A program made the translations under genes and the position numbers. Of a stretch of 7,083 bases of DNA, positions 1 through 5,682 are shown in pieces (within the stretch, counting starts at the first letter, position 1; each line of letters starts with the position of its first letter). The DNA is taken from positions 1 through 7,083 of the forward strand of contig JACPPX010000126.1 of assembly GCA_016190785.1 (NCBI GenBank). Reading direction: 5' to 3'. The notes below the pieces were generated by a model that was not told where the DNA came from, did no database searches, and was given only the letters and a program-made list of their open reading frames with translations. Origin of the DNA: Chloroflexota bacterium (GTDB lineage Bacteria; Chloroflexota; Anaerolineae; UBA7937; JACPPX01).

Positions 1-242
1 CGGGCCACAAGATCACCATGCTGCTCCTCGATTTCGGCAATCCCGGGGATATGCTCATTGGGGACGATCAAAATATGGGTGGGAGCCTGTGGGTTTATGT
101 CCCGAAAGGCGGTGACCAGATCGTCTTGGTGGAGAATGGTTGCTGCTCGTTCCCTCACTACAATCTGGCAGAAGGCGCAGGATTTTTCAAAGCGTTGCGG
201 CTTGGGGGTCGATCTTGGGCTTTTGCTTGGATCCTCGACCAT
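1..242 (-). CDS. HIT-family protein (histidine triad nucleotide hydrolase/transferase), C-terminus cut off by window edge
   Basis: Eighty complete codons are present and the reading frame runs off the left edge. After about 20 polar residues comes CAFCQIV, with the Cys pair at residues 22 and 25, then ILHQDDLVTAFRDINPQAP and THILIVPNEHIPGIAEI. This is the N-terminal half of a HIT domain: the CxxC zinc pair, the beta strands and the 'P..HIL.VP..H' segment. The catalytic His-x-His-x-His triad would lie beyond the window. HIT proteins of this branch are cytoplasmic and act on AMP conjugates such as phosphoramidates and dinucleoside polyphosphates; the substrate here cannot be told. The ATG at 240-242 is the only start after an in-frame stop, giving about 20 residues before the first Cys, longer than the usual few. 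There is no clear Shine-Dalgarno sequence. The gene lies 38 bp after the Adenosine_kin gene on the same strand, so co-transcription is likely. Confidence 0.88.
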   Translation of the reverse strand, partial: MVEDPSKSPRSTPKPQRFEKSCAFCQIVVRERAATILHQDDLVTAFRDINPQAPTHILIVPNEHIPGIAEIEEQHGDLVA

Positions 243-253
243 TGAAAACGTCC

Positions 254-275
254 ATTGGAAACCGGAAATTGGAAA
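254..275. repeat. Short tandem ATTGGAAA repeat in the gap between the Adenosine_kin and HIT genes
   Basis: ATTGGAAA occurs at 254-261 and again at 268-275, a 14-bp period, with CCGGAAA between them. The pair nearly fills the 38-bp gap between the two minus-strand genes. It is not an inverted repeat, so it is not a terminator. It may be degenerate simple sequence of the GGAAATT type or a binding site; nothing in the sequence decides. Confidence 0.5.
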
Positions 276-280
276 TTTTT

Positions 281-763
281 CTACAGTTTATATCCGAATT
301 TGCGTAGGAGGTCTTTTCGCTCTCCCTGTTCCCTCTCCCCCTCCACTCCCTTGGAGCGGAGGCCATCGATCACTCCCAGGACCCCTCTTCCCTGCTCCGA
401 CTCGGCGAGGATGACTTCCACCGGGTTGGCGGTAGCACAGAAGATGGTGCAGACCTCGGAGAGGTTTTTGATGCTGTTCAGGACATTTATGGGATAAGCA
501 TCCCGCAGGAGAATGATGAAGATGTGGCCCGCGGCCAAGGCTAGGGCATTCTTTTTGGCCAGTTCCATAAGTTCCGGATCCGTGCCGCTGAAACGCACCA
601 GGGCCGGCCCGGAGGATTCGCAGAAAGCCAATCCGAATTTCAGCCCGGGCACTGCTGAAACCAGAGCCTCATGCATATCTTCGACCGTCTTTATGAAATG
701 GGCCTGGCCGAGAATGAGGTTGATTTCCGCGGGCTTGTAGATAGTCACTGTTTTTAATTCCAT
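281..763 (-). CDS. Adenosine_kin family protein (PF04008; annotated as adenosine-specific kinase)
   Basis: This is a complete 160-residue gene, the usual length of the family. The start MELKTVTIYKP is followed by ILGQAHFIKTVEDMHEAL (about 18-35), VPGLKFGLAFCESSG (38-52), LVRFSGTD, NALALAAGHIFIILLRDA, PINVLNSIKNL, and the strongly conserved block VCTIFCATANPVEVILAE with QGRGVLGVIDG. It ends RKDLLRKFGYKL, as relatives do. The family name comes from reported nucleoside binding in archaeal and bacterial members; a cytoplasmic adenosine-phosphorylating role is family knowledge, not visible here, and the catalytic chemistry is poorly established. The ATG is preceded on its own strand by AGGAGG (768-773), 4 nt away, which fixes the start. 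The HIT gene follows 38 bp downstream. mutL diverges from the other side across a 153-bp region. The stretch around residues 139-147 is unusually Glu/Gly-rich from purine-rich DNA. Confidence 0.9.
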   Translation of the reverse strand: MELKTVTIYKPAEINLILGQAHFIKTVEDMHEALVSAVPGLKFGLAFCESSGPALVRFSGTDPELMELAKKNALALAAGHIFIILLRDAYPINVLNSIKNLSEVCTIFCATANPVEVILAESEQGRGVLGVIDGLRSKGVEGEREQGERKDLLRKFGYKL

Positions 764-767
764 ATTT

Positions 768-773
768 CCTCCT
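768..773 (-). promoter_or_regulatory. Ribosome binding site of the Adenosine_kin gene
   Basis: Read on the minus strand this is AGGAGG, followed by AAAT and then ATG. It is a full-strength Shine-Dalgarno sequence with rather short spacing, and it supports the start at 763. Confidence 0.8.
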
Positions 774-802
774 ATTGCGGGCTATGAGGGGTCCCAGGTA
801 AC

Positions 803-815
803 CTTTCGAGGAAAG
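803..815. other. Small inverted repeat in the divergent intergenic region
   Basis: CTTTC (803-807) and GAAAG (811-815) flank a 3-base loop, GAG. It lies in the 153-bp spacer (764-916) between the diverging Adenosine_kin and mutL genes. It is too short and lacks a T-run, so it is not a terminator. It could be part of an operator. I saw no convincing -35/-10 pair for the minus-strand gene here. A TATAAAT stretch at 846-852 lacks a good -35 partner. Confidence 0.25.
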
Positions 816-878
816 CCCGCTGGCCTAAACCAACTCGGCGAGAAGTATAAATCAGCAGGTGGGCAAGAACAAGAAACT

Positions 879-907
879 TTGCCCTGCTTGGCGCTGGCGA
901 GTAGAAT
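879..907 (+). promoter_or_regulatory. Candidate sigma70-type promoter for mutL, giving a nearly leaderless mRNA
   Basis: TTGCCC (879-884) and TAGAAT (902-907) are separated by exactly 17 bp, resembling TTGACA/TATAAT. Transcription would be expected to begin about 6-8 bases after the -10 box, at roughly 913-916, just before the ATG at 917. This fits the lack of any Shine-Dalgarno sequence ahead of mutL (TTTAGACAAG precedes the ATG). It is inferred from pattern only. Confidence 0.35.
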
Positions 908-916
908 TTAGACAAG

Positions 917-2629
917 ATGCCGATTCGGGTTCTCGACGAAAAAGTTGCCTCCCAAATTGCCGCCGGAGAAGTGGTGGAGCGGCCGGCCTCTGCCGTCAAG
1001 GAACTCATCGAAAATGCCATAGACGCTGGGGCCAGCGAAATCAAAATTGAGGTGCGGGGTGGAGGGCGGAGGCTTATCCGGGTAATAGATGATGGCTCCG
1101 GCATTCCCGCCGAGGAAGCAGAACTGGCCTTTGCCCGCCACTCCACCTCTAAATTGTCTTCGGCGGAGGATCTGCGGCGCATCACCACCCTCGGTTTTCG
1201 TGGGGAAGCCCTCCCCTCCATCGCCTCCGTCTCCCGGTTAACTATGCTCACCCGCCCGCGGGAGCAAAGTGAGGGTATACTCCTTCGCATTGAGGGTGGG
1301 AAAATGCTGGCCAGGGAAAAACGAGGGTCACCTCCGGGCACTGTGGTCACGGTGAGCGACCTTTTCTATAACACCCCCGCCCGGTTGAAATTCTTGCGCC
1401 AGGACTCAACTGAAACTGGACATATCGCTGATCTAGTGATGCGATACGCCTTCGCCCAGCCCCGACTCAAGATAACTCTCCTCGCCGATGGTCGCACCCT
1501 ATTTCGCTCTCCCGGCTCGGGGGATCTCTTCGAAACGGTAGTGGCCGCGTGGGGTGCGGAGACAGCCAAGCAGTTGCTCCCCGTAGAAGAAAACGAGGGA
1601 GGGTTGCGGGTAAGCGGCTTGGTGGGGGCCCCGAGCCTACATCGCGCCAACTCCCGCCAGATCGTGCTCTTGGTCAATGGCCGCTCCATCCGCGACCAAT
1701 CCTTAAGTTTTGCCCTGCGCCAGGCTTATCACACTTTGCTTCCCACCGGCCGCTATCCAGTGGCCGTGCTCCACTTGCTCATTCCTCCCGAAGAAGTGGA
1801 TGTCAATGTCCACCCTGCCAAGACCGAGGTCCGATTTCAAAAAGCGAATGAAGTCTTTGCTGCCGTGCAGCGCGCCGTACGCCACACCCTCACTGCCGGG
1901 GCCCCGGTACCTAGAATCTCACGCCCTCTCGCTCCCGAAACCCAGACTCCGCAGCGGCAAATCCGATGGGCGACGGTGGCCGCAGATACGGAGGGAAGAA
2001 AAGGGCAATTATCCTTCGAAGTCCATCGCCAGCCGCAAGTCGACGAGAAAGAGTCCCCGCGAAAAATGCCTCCCCTGCGGGTTCTGGGCCAGCTGGCAGC
2101 AACTTATATCATCAGTGAAGGCCCGGGAGGAATGTATCTCGTTGACCAGCACGCCGCCCATGAACGCATCCTTTACGAAAGGCTGCTGGCCGAAGGACAG
2201 GGACAGGGCATAAACTCGCAAGGACTTCTGGAGCCGCTGACCATGGAACTGACCCCGGCGGAGGCCGGGGCAGTTGAAGAACATAGGACGACCCTGGCCC
2301 AATGGGGATTCGAAATCGAGCCCTTTGGCGGCGCGACCTATCTTTTGCGGGCCGTGCCCGCGGTGCTCACCAGTCGCGATCCAGTGAAGGCTTTGCACCT
2401 GGTTTTGGACGAAGCCGCCCAGAACTCGGCCAAGTGGGAAGAGGCTTTTGTCATCAGCCTAGCCTGCCACTCCGCGGTGCGGGCCGGGCAGACCCTGGGA
2501 GAGCAGGAGATGCGGGATCTGTTGCGGCAGTTAGAGGAGACGGAATCTCCCCGCACCTGCGCCCACGGCCGCCCGACCATGATCCACATGAGTGCGGAGC
2601 AGTTGGAGAAAGAGTTTCGGCGGCGGTGA
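917..2629 (+). CDS. mutL: DNA mismatch repair protein MutL, endonuclease-type
   Basis: This is a complete 570-residue MutL. The N-terminal GHKL ATPase domain is clear: IAAGEVVERPASAVKELIENAIDAG (about 14-38), with the catalytic Glu29 and Mg-binding Asn33, DDGSGI (58-63), ARHSTSKL (73-80) and GFRGEAL (93-99). NGRSIRD and VDVNVHPAKTEVRF mark the second ATPase-side domain. After a variable linker comes the C-terminal dimerisation domain with DQHAAHERILYE (410-421), the DQHAx2Ex4E endonuclease motif, then ACHSAVRAG (516-524) and CAHGRP (548-553). It is therefore the nicking type found in bacteria without MutH, where MutL is recruited by MutS and the sliding clamp to nick the new strand. In the last motif the usual CPHGRP has Ala for Pro. 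The start ATG gives the expected MPIRVLDEKVASQIAAGEVV N-terminus; no ribosome binding site precedes it. No mutS is in the window. A membrane-protein gene follows after 25 bp. Confidence 0.97.
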   Translation: MPIRVLDEKVASQIAAGEVVERPASAVKELIENAIDAGASEIKIEVRGGGRRLIRVIDDGSGIPAEEAELAFARHSTSKLSSAEDLRRITTLGFRGEALPSIASVSRLTMLTRPREQSEGILLRIEGGKMLAREKRGSPPGTVVTVSDLFYNTPARLKFLRQDSTETGHIADLVMRYAFAQPRLKITLLADGRTLFRSPGSGDLFETVVAAWGAETAKQLLPVEENEGGLRVSGLVGAPSLHRANSRQIVLLVNGRSIRDQSLSFALRQAYHTLLPTGRYPVAVLHLLIPPEEVDVNVHPAKTEVRFQKANEVFAAVQRAVRHTLTAGAPVPRISRPLAPETQTPQRQIRWATVAADTEGRKGQLSFEVHRQPQVDEKESPRKMPPLRVLGQLAATYIISEGPGGMYLVDQHAAHERILYERLLAEGQGQGINSQGLLEPLTMELTPAEAGAVEEHRTTLAQWGFEIEPFGGATYLLRAVPAVLTSRDPVKALHLVLDEAAQNSAKWEEAFVISLACHSAVRAGQTLGEQEMRDLLRQLEETESPRTCAHGRPTMIHMSAEQLEKEFRRR

Positions 2630-2654
2630 GCCATCCGAGTGGTTTGTCCCGAAC

Positions 2655-3179
2655 ATGATTCTCCTGCCAACCATGTCCCCTAATCGTCTCAAGAAATTGC
2701 TAAAGTTGACCCTCTTCGCCATCGCCTTCGGCTATATAGAGGCAATTGTAGTCATCTATGTCCGCCGCTTCGCGGAGGGCTGGGCCCCACCTCCTAGCGA
2801 ACAAGAGACCATCTGGTCATTAGGGTTCATTGCCTTGATCTCCAATCCCATAATTCCCGACTCAACCCTCCTTCTAGTCGAGCAAAGCCGCCAAGTGGCC
2901 ACCATCATTATGCTTGTGGCCGTCTCCTGGTTGGCGACAAAAAGCATCAAGGAGAGAATTTTCAGTTTCCTGTGGATCTTCTCCTTATGGGATTTGTCCT
3001 ATTACCTTTTTCTCAAGGTCTGGCTCAACTGGCCCAATTCCATCCTGGATACCAATATTTATTTCCTAGTGCCTATGGCTTGGGTCGGGCCGGTGGCTAC
3101 TCCCCTGGCCTTATTCACCGCTCTTGCGCTTTTGGGTGGAGTGCTCCTTCTGCGGAGACGAGCGGAGGTGCAGGGATGA
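2655..3179 (+). CDS. Small multi-pass membrane protein, function unknown
   Basis: The protein has 174 residues from the ATG at 2655. Hydrophobic segments lie at about 16-36 (LKLTLFAIAFGYIEAIVVIYV), around the IIMLVAVSWLA stretch, in FSFLWIFSLWDLSYYLFLKVWL, and in IYFLVPMAWVGP plus a C-terminal LALFTALALLGGVLLL helix, so four to five membrane passes are likely. It ends in a positive tail (RRRAEVQG), which would face the cytoplasm. The blocks WDLSYYLFLKVWLNWPNS and FLVPMAWVGPVATP resemble a recurring bacterial family of uncharacterised membrane proteins known to me only by pattern; no function can be given. An ATG at 2673 is an equally possible start, and an upstream one at 2592 would overlap mutL and add a charged, unlikely N-terminus. 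None has a good ribosome binding site, so expression may be coupled to mutL translation. The DUF2236 gene follows after 46 bp. Confidence 0.8.
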   Translation: MILLPTMSPNRLKKLLKLTLFAIAFGYIEAIVVIYVRRFAEGWAPPPSEQETIWSLGFIALISNPIIPDSTLLLVEQSRQVATIIMLVAVSWLATKSIKERIFSFLWIFSLWDLSYYLFLKVWLNWPNSILDTNIYFLVPMAWVGPVATPLALFTALALLGGVLLLRRRAEVQG

Positions 3180-3212
3180 TGTACCTATTCTCCTCAGCAA
3201 ATTATTTCTCTT

Positions 3213-3217
3213 AGGGG
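3213..3217 (+). promoter_or_regulatory. Ribosome binding site deciding the start of the DUF2236 gene
   Basis: AGGGG lies 8 bases before ATG 3226. The frame is open further upstream to another ATG at 3124, but that start would overlap the membrane-protein gene by 56 bases and add about 34 residues of non-family sequence. This site favours 3226; a GTG directly before it, at 3223, is also in frame. Confidence 0.55.
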
Positions 3218-3225
3218 TAAGAGTG

Positions 3226-4077
3226 ATGCACCGAGGGACTCTGCAGAAAATCGGGCAAGAATCGGTAGGACTATTGGGTGGGGGACGGGCCCTGCTCTTG
3301 CAACTGGCTCACCCTTTGGTCGCGGCCGGGGTGGTGGATCATAGCGACTTTCAGGCCGACCCTCTGCTCCGCCTCCAGCGCACGATGGATCTGATGTACA
3401 CTGTCCTCCATGGCCAGGAGGATCAAGTTGAAGCAGCCCTGCATCAGTTTAACACCACCCACGCCTCTATCCGTGGAACCTTGCCTCAGGCCGCGGGCCC
3501 CTTCTCCACTGGCACCGCCTATAATGGTCAAGATCCGGCCCTAAAGTGGTGGGTCTTGGCTACGCTCATCGACACCCAACTTCTGATGTATGATCGATTT
3601 GTTGCTCCCCTCCCCCCTGAAGAACGAAGGGTTTATTATTCAGAGGCCAAAATGCTCGCTCTGCGGTTTGGGATTCCAGTGTCGATAATGCCTCCCGGCA
3701 TTGAAGATTTCGATGCCTATATGCAATCGATGTTGAGCAGCGAGACCTTGATCGTCACTGACACCGCGCGGCGACTGGCCCGGGAGGTGCTGGATCCAGC
3801 AGTTTGGATCGTACCCCGCGCCTTTGCCCAGATTGCTCGCTTAGTCACCTCTGGTCTATTGCCCGAGAACTTGCGTCTGGCGTATGGCTTCCGCTGGGAC
3901 ACCCGGCGGCAAGCGACCTTGGATGGTTTGAGCCACGCCAGCCGCTTGCTCCTGCCTTTCCTTCCCGCCAAGCTGCGCTTAATTCCCCAGGCCAGGGATT
4001 CCGGAGTACTGGAGTGGATTCTTTATGGGAATAGAAGAAGCCAGGGAAAGGGCTCTCTCGACCGCTATTCTCGGTGA
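3226..4077 (+). CDS. DUF2236 / MpaB-like oxygenase-family protein (PF09995)
   Basis: The protein has 283 residues from ATG 3226, a typical length for the bacterial DUF2236 family. The diagnostic N-terminal block is present: GGGRALLLQLAHPLVAAGVVDHSDF (18-42) followed by DPLLRLQRTMDLMYTVLHG. Next come NGQDPALKWWVLATLIDTQLLMYDRFVAPLPPEE and a YYSEAKMLALRFGIP segment, both as in relatives. PF09995 unites the fungal mycophenolate-pathway oxygenase MpaB and bacterial rubber oxygenase Lcp, which binds heme through conserved His. That is family knowledge; the substrate, the cofactor and even oxygenase activity of this short bacterial branch are unproven. There is no signal peptide, so it is probably cytoplasmic or membrane-associated through its many hydrophobic helices. 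It sits 46 bp after the membrane-protein gene and 116 bp before the decarboxylase gene on the same strand. A role with either neighbour is possible but only inferred. Confidence 0.87.
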   Translation: MHRGTLQKIGQESVGLLGGGRALLLQLAHPLVAAGVVDHSDFQADPLLRLQRTMDLMYTVLHGQEDQVEAALHQFNTTHASIRGTLPQAAGPFSTGTAYNGQDPALKWWVLATLIDTQLLMYDRFVAPLPPEERRVYYSEAKMLALRFGIPVSIMPPGIEDFDAYMQSMLSSETLIVTDTARRLAREVLDPAVWIVPRAFAQIARLVTSGLLPENLRLAYGFRWDTRRQATLDGLSHASRLLLPFLPAKLRLIPQARDSGVLEWILYGNRRSQGKGSLDRYSR

Positions 4078-4096
4078 CCTTCCCTCGACCCCCACT

Positions 4097-4124
4097 AAGT
4101 TGCTCTCGCCCTCGCCAAGTTGCT
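4097..4124 (+). repeat. Direct repeat AAGTTGCT with 20-bp period upstream of the decarboxylase gene
   Basis: AAGTTGCT occurs at 4097-4104 and 4117-4124, spaced 20 bp (about two helical turns), inside the 116-bp gap before the PLP decarboxylase. The following bases partly match as well. The spacing would suit an activator or repressor binding the same face of DNA. Chance cannot be excluded. I saw no convincing -35/-10 pair and no terminator in this gap. Confidence 0.4.
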
Positions 4125-4182
4125 ATCCCGCCCTGCTATTCAGTCTTTGCCTAGAATCTTCAAGAGCCAGTCCAAAGCCTAT

Positions 4183-4188
4183 AGGAGG
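4183..4188 (+). promoter_or_regulatory. Strong ribosome binding site of the decarboxylase gene
   Basis: A perfect AGGAGG ends 5 bases before ATG 4194. It is the strongest site among the main plus-strand genes of high GC and fixes the start. Confidence 0.85.
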
Positions 4189-4193
4189 CCACC

Positions 4194-5663
4194 ATGGAAA
4201 CTGTTATTCCTGATTTAGAAGACGCCCTCCACGATGAGAACCTCGACCCCGATTGGGATTCCGCCCGCCGCCTGGGCCACCAGATGGTCGATGCCGCCAT
4301 TGATTACCTGGCCACCATCGAGGAGCGGCCGGTGTGGCAGCCCCCACCTCCGGAAGTTATAGCCCGGCTCTCGGCAACCCTGCCCCAGGAGCCGCAACCG
4401 GCCGAGCAGGTCTTTGCCGATTTCCGACGGGATGTCCTCCCCTATAACCAGGGCACCGTCCATCCTCGCTATTGGGGCTGGGTCAAAGGGTCGGGAACGG
4501 TAATCGGGGCCTTTGCCGATTTTTTGGCAGCCACGATGAATCCCAATGTCGGCGGGCTGAACATCGCCCCGGTCTATGTGGAGTACCAGGTTCTGGACTG
4601 GCTCAAAGAGATTGTGGGCTATCCCCGGGAGGCGGGAGGACTACTGGTCAGCGGAGGGAGTGAGGCCAATTTCGTGGGGCTGGCCGTGGCCCGCCATGCC
4701 CATACCCAAGGCCGGGATCGGGAGGAGGGATTAACCTCCCATCGGCCGTTGGTTGCTTATATGTCCAGCGAAGGCCACTCTTCATTGCAGAAAGCAGTGG
4801 AGATATTGGGTCTGGGCAATCGTTACCTCCGCCGTGTCCCAGTGGATGAGAACTATCGGATCCGCATCGACGAACTGGAGAAAATGATAAATGCCGACCG
4901 CAATGCCGGGCTCCAGCCTTTTTGTGTAATCGGAAATGCGGGAACGGTCAACACCGGAGCCATCGATCCCTTGTCGGATCTCGCCGACTTCGCCCAGGAG
5001 CAAGGGTTGTGGTTCCATGTGGATGGAGCCATCGGGGCGGTGGCCAATCTCTCTCCGCGGCTGCGACCCTTACTGGTCGGCATGGAGCGAGCCGATTCCA
5101 TCGGACTGGATGCCCACAAATGGTTACACATCAATTACCAAGTGGGGTGCTCTCTGGTCCGCGACCGAGAACTGCAACGCTCGACCTTCCGCTTGATCCC
5201 CCCTTATTTGGAGCGGCCGACAAGGGGTATAGGTGCCGGGCCGGAGTGGCCCAGCGAGTACGGGCTGCAACTTTCTCGCGGCTTTATGGCCCTCAAAGTG
5301 TGGATGTCCCTCAAAGAGCACGGGGCTAAGAAATATGCGCGGGTCATCGAGAAAAATGTGGCCCAGGCCCAGTACCTGGAGCAGTTGATCGAGGCCTCGC
5401 CCCGGCTGAAACTCCTTGCCCCGGTGTCTCTGAACATCGTCTGCTTCCGCTACCAGCCAGAGGAGAGTAGCGAGGAGAAACTTAAAGCCCTGAACCAAGA
5501 ACTTTTGCTGCGCCTGCAGGAAAGCGGCCAGGCCATCATCTCCAGCACCACTTTAGGTGAAAAATTTGCTCTGCGGGCTTGTTTCACCAACCACCGCACC
5601 CGCAAGAAAGATGTGGAGTTGCTGGTCGATCTCGTAGAAAAGATTGGGCGGGACTTGGCCTAG
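4194..5663 (+). CDS. PLP-dependent group II amino-acid decarboxylase (aromatic-L-amino-acid decarboxylase-like)
   Basis: The 489 residues match the length of the family. Landmarks in order are HPRYWGWVKGSG (substrate-side N-terminal region), SGGSEANFVGLAVARHAH (phosphate-binding region), MSSEGHSSLQKA with His195 positioned to stack on PLP, GNAGTVNTGAIDPL, FHVDGAIGAVA with Asp277 for the pyridine nitrogen, and DAHKWLH with Lys309 as the Schiff-base residue. The spacing from Asp277 to Lys309 is 32, as in human DOPA decarboxylase (271/303). IPPYL places Tyr338 exactly 29 residues after the Lys, matching DDC Tyr332, the catalytic-loop Tyr that distinguishes true decarboxylases from aldehyde synthases. 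It probably converts an L-amino acid, perhaps aromatic, to its amine and CO2 in the cytoplasm; glutamate, aspartate or another substrate cannot be excluded. The lipoprotein gene begins 19 bp later, so they are probably co-transcribed. Confidence 0.93.
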   Translation: METVIPDLEDALHDENLDPDWDSARRLGHQMVDAAIDYLATIEERPVWQPPPPEVIARLSATLPQEPQPAEQVFADFRRDVLPYNQGTVHPRYWGWVKGSGTVIGAFADFLAATMNPNVGGLNIAPVYVEYQVLDWLKEIVGYPREAGGLLVSGGSEANFVGLAVARHAHTQGRDREEGLTSHRPLVAYMSSEGHSSLQKAVEILGLGNRYLRRVPVDENYRIRIDELEKMINADRNAGLQPFCVIGNAGTVNTGAIDPLSDLADFAQEQGLWFHVDGAIGAVANLSPRLRPLLVGMERADSIGLDAHKWLHINYQVGCSLVRDRELQRSTFRLIPPYLERPTRGIGAGPEWPSEYGLQLSRGFMALKVWMSLKEHGAKKYARVIEKNVAQAQYLEQLIEASPRLKLLAPVSLNIVCFRYQPEESSEEKLKALNQELLLRLQESGQAIISSTTLGEKFALRACFTNHRTRKKDVELLVDLVEKIGRDLA

Positions 5664-5682
5664 GCCCCCACTCCAAAGAGAT

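Noticed and set aside
846..852. TATAAAT as the mutL -10 box
   Set aside because: There is no acceptable -35 sequence at 16-18 bp upstream, and the TTGCCC/TAGAAT pair fits better.
772..1350. Long minus-strand open frame (192 codons) opposite mutL
   Set aside because: It is antisense to the conserved MutL ATPase domain and its product is Ser/Arg-rich without any family features, as expected of a shadow frame in GC-rich DNA.
2592..2654. Earlier ATG for the membrane protein, overlapping mutL
   Set aside because: The added residues are charged and Gly-rich, reflect the mutL sequence in another frame, and have no ribosome binding site.
3124..3225. N-terminal extension of the DUF2236 gene from an ATG at 3124
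   Set aside because: It overlaps the membrane-protein gene, lacks family similarity, and a ribosome binding site is placed for the start at 3226.
4097..4124. CRISPR-like repeat
   Set aside because: There are only two 8-bp copies with no spacer structure, far too short for an array.
5644..5682. Earlier ATG for the lipoprotein gene
   Set aside because: It lies inside the end of the decarboxylase gene and would put 13 extra residues before an otherwise well-formed lipoprotein signal peptide.
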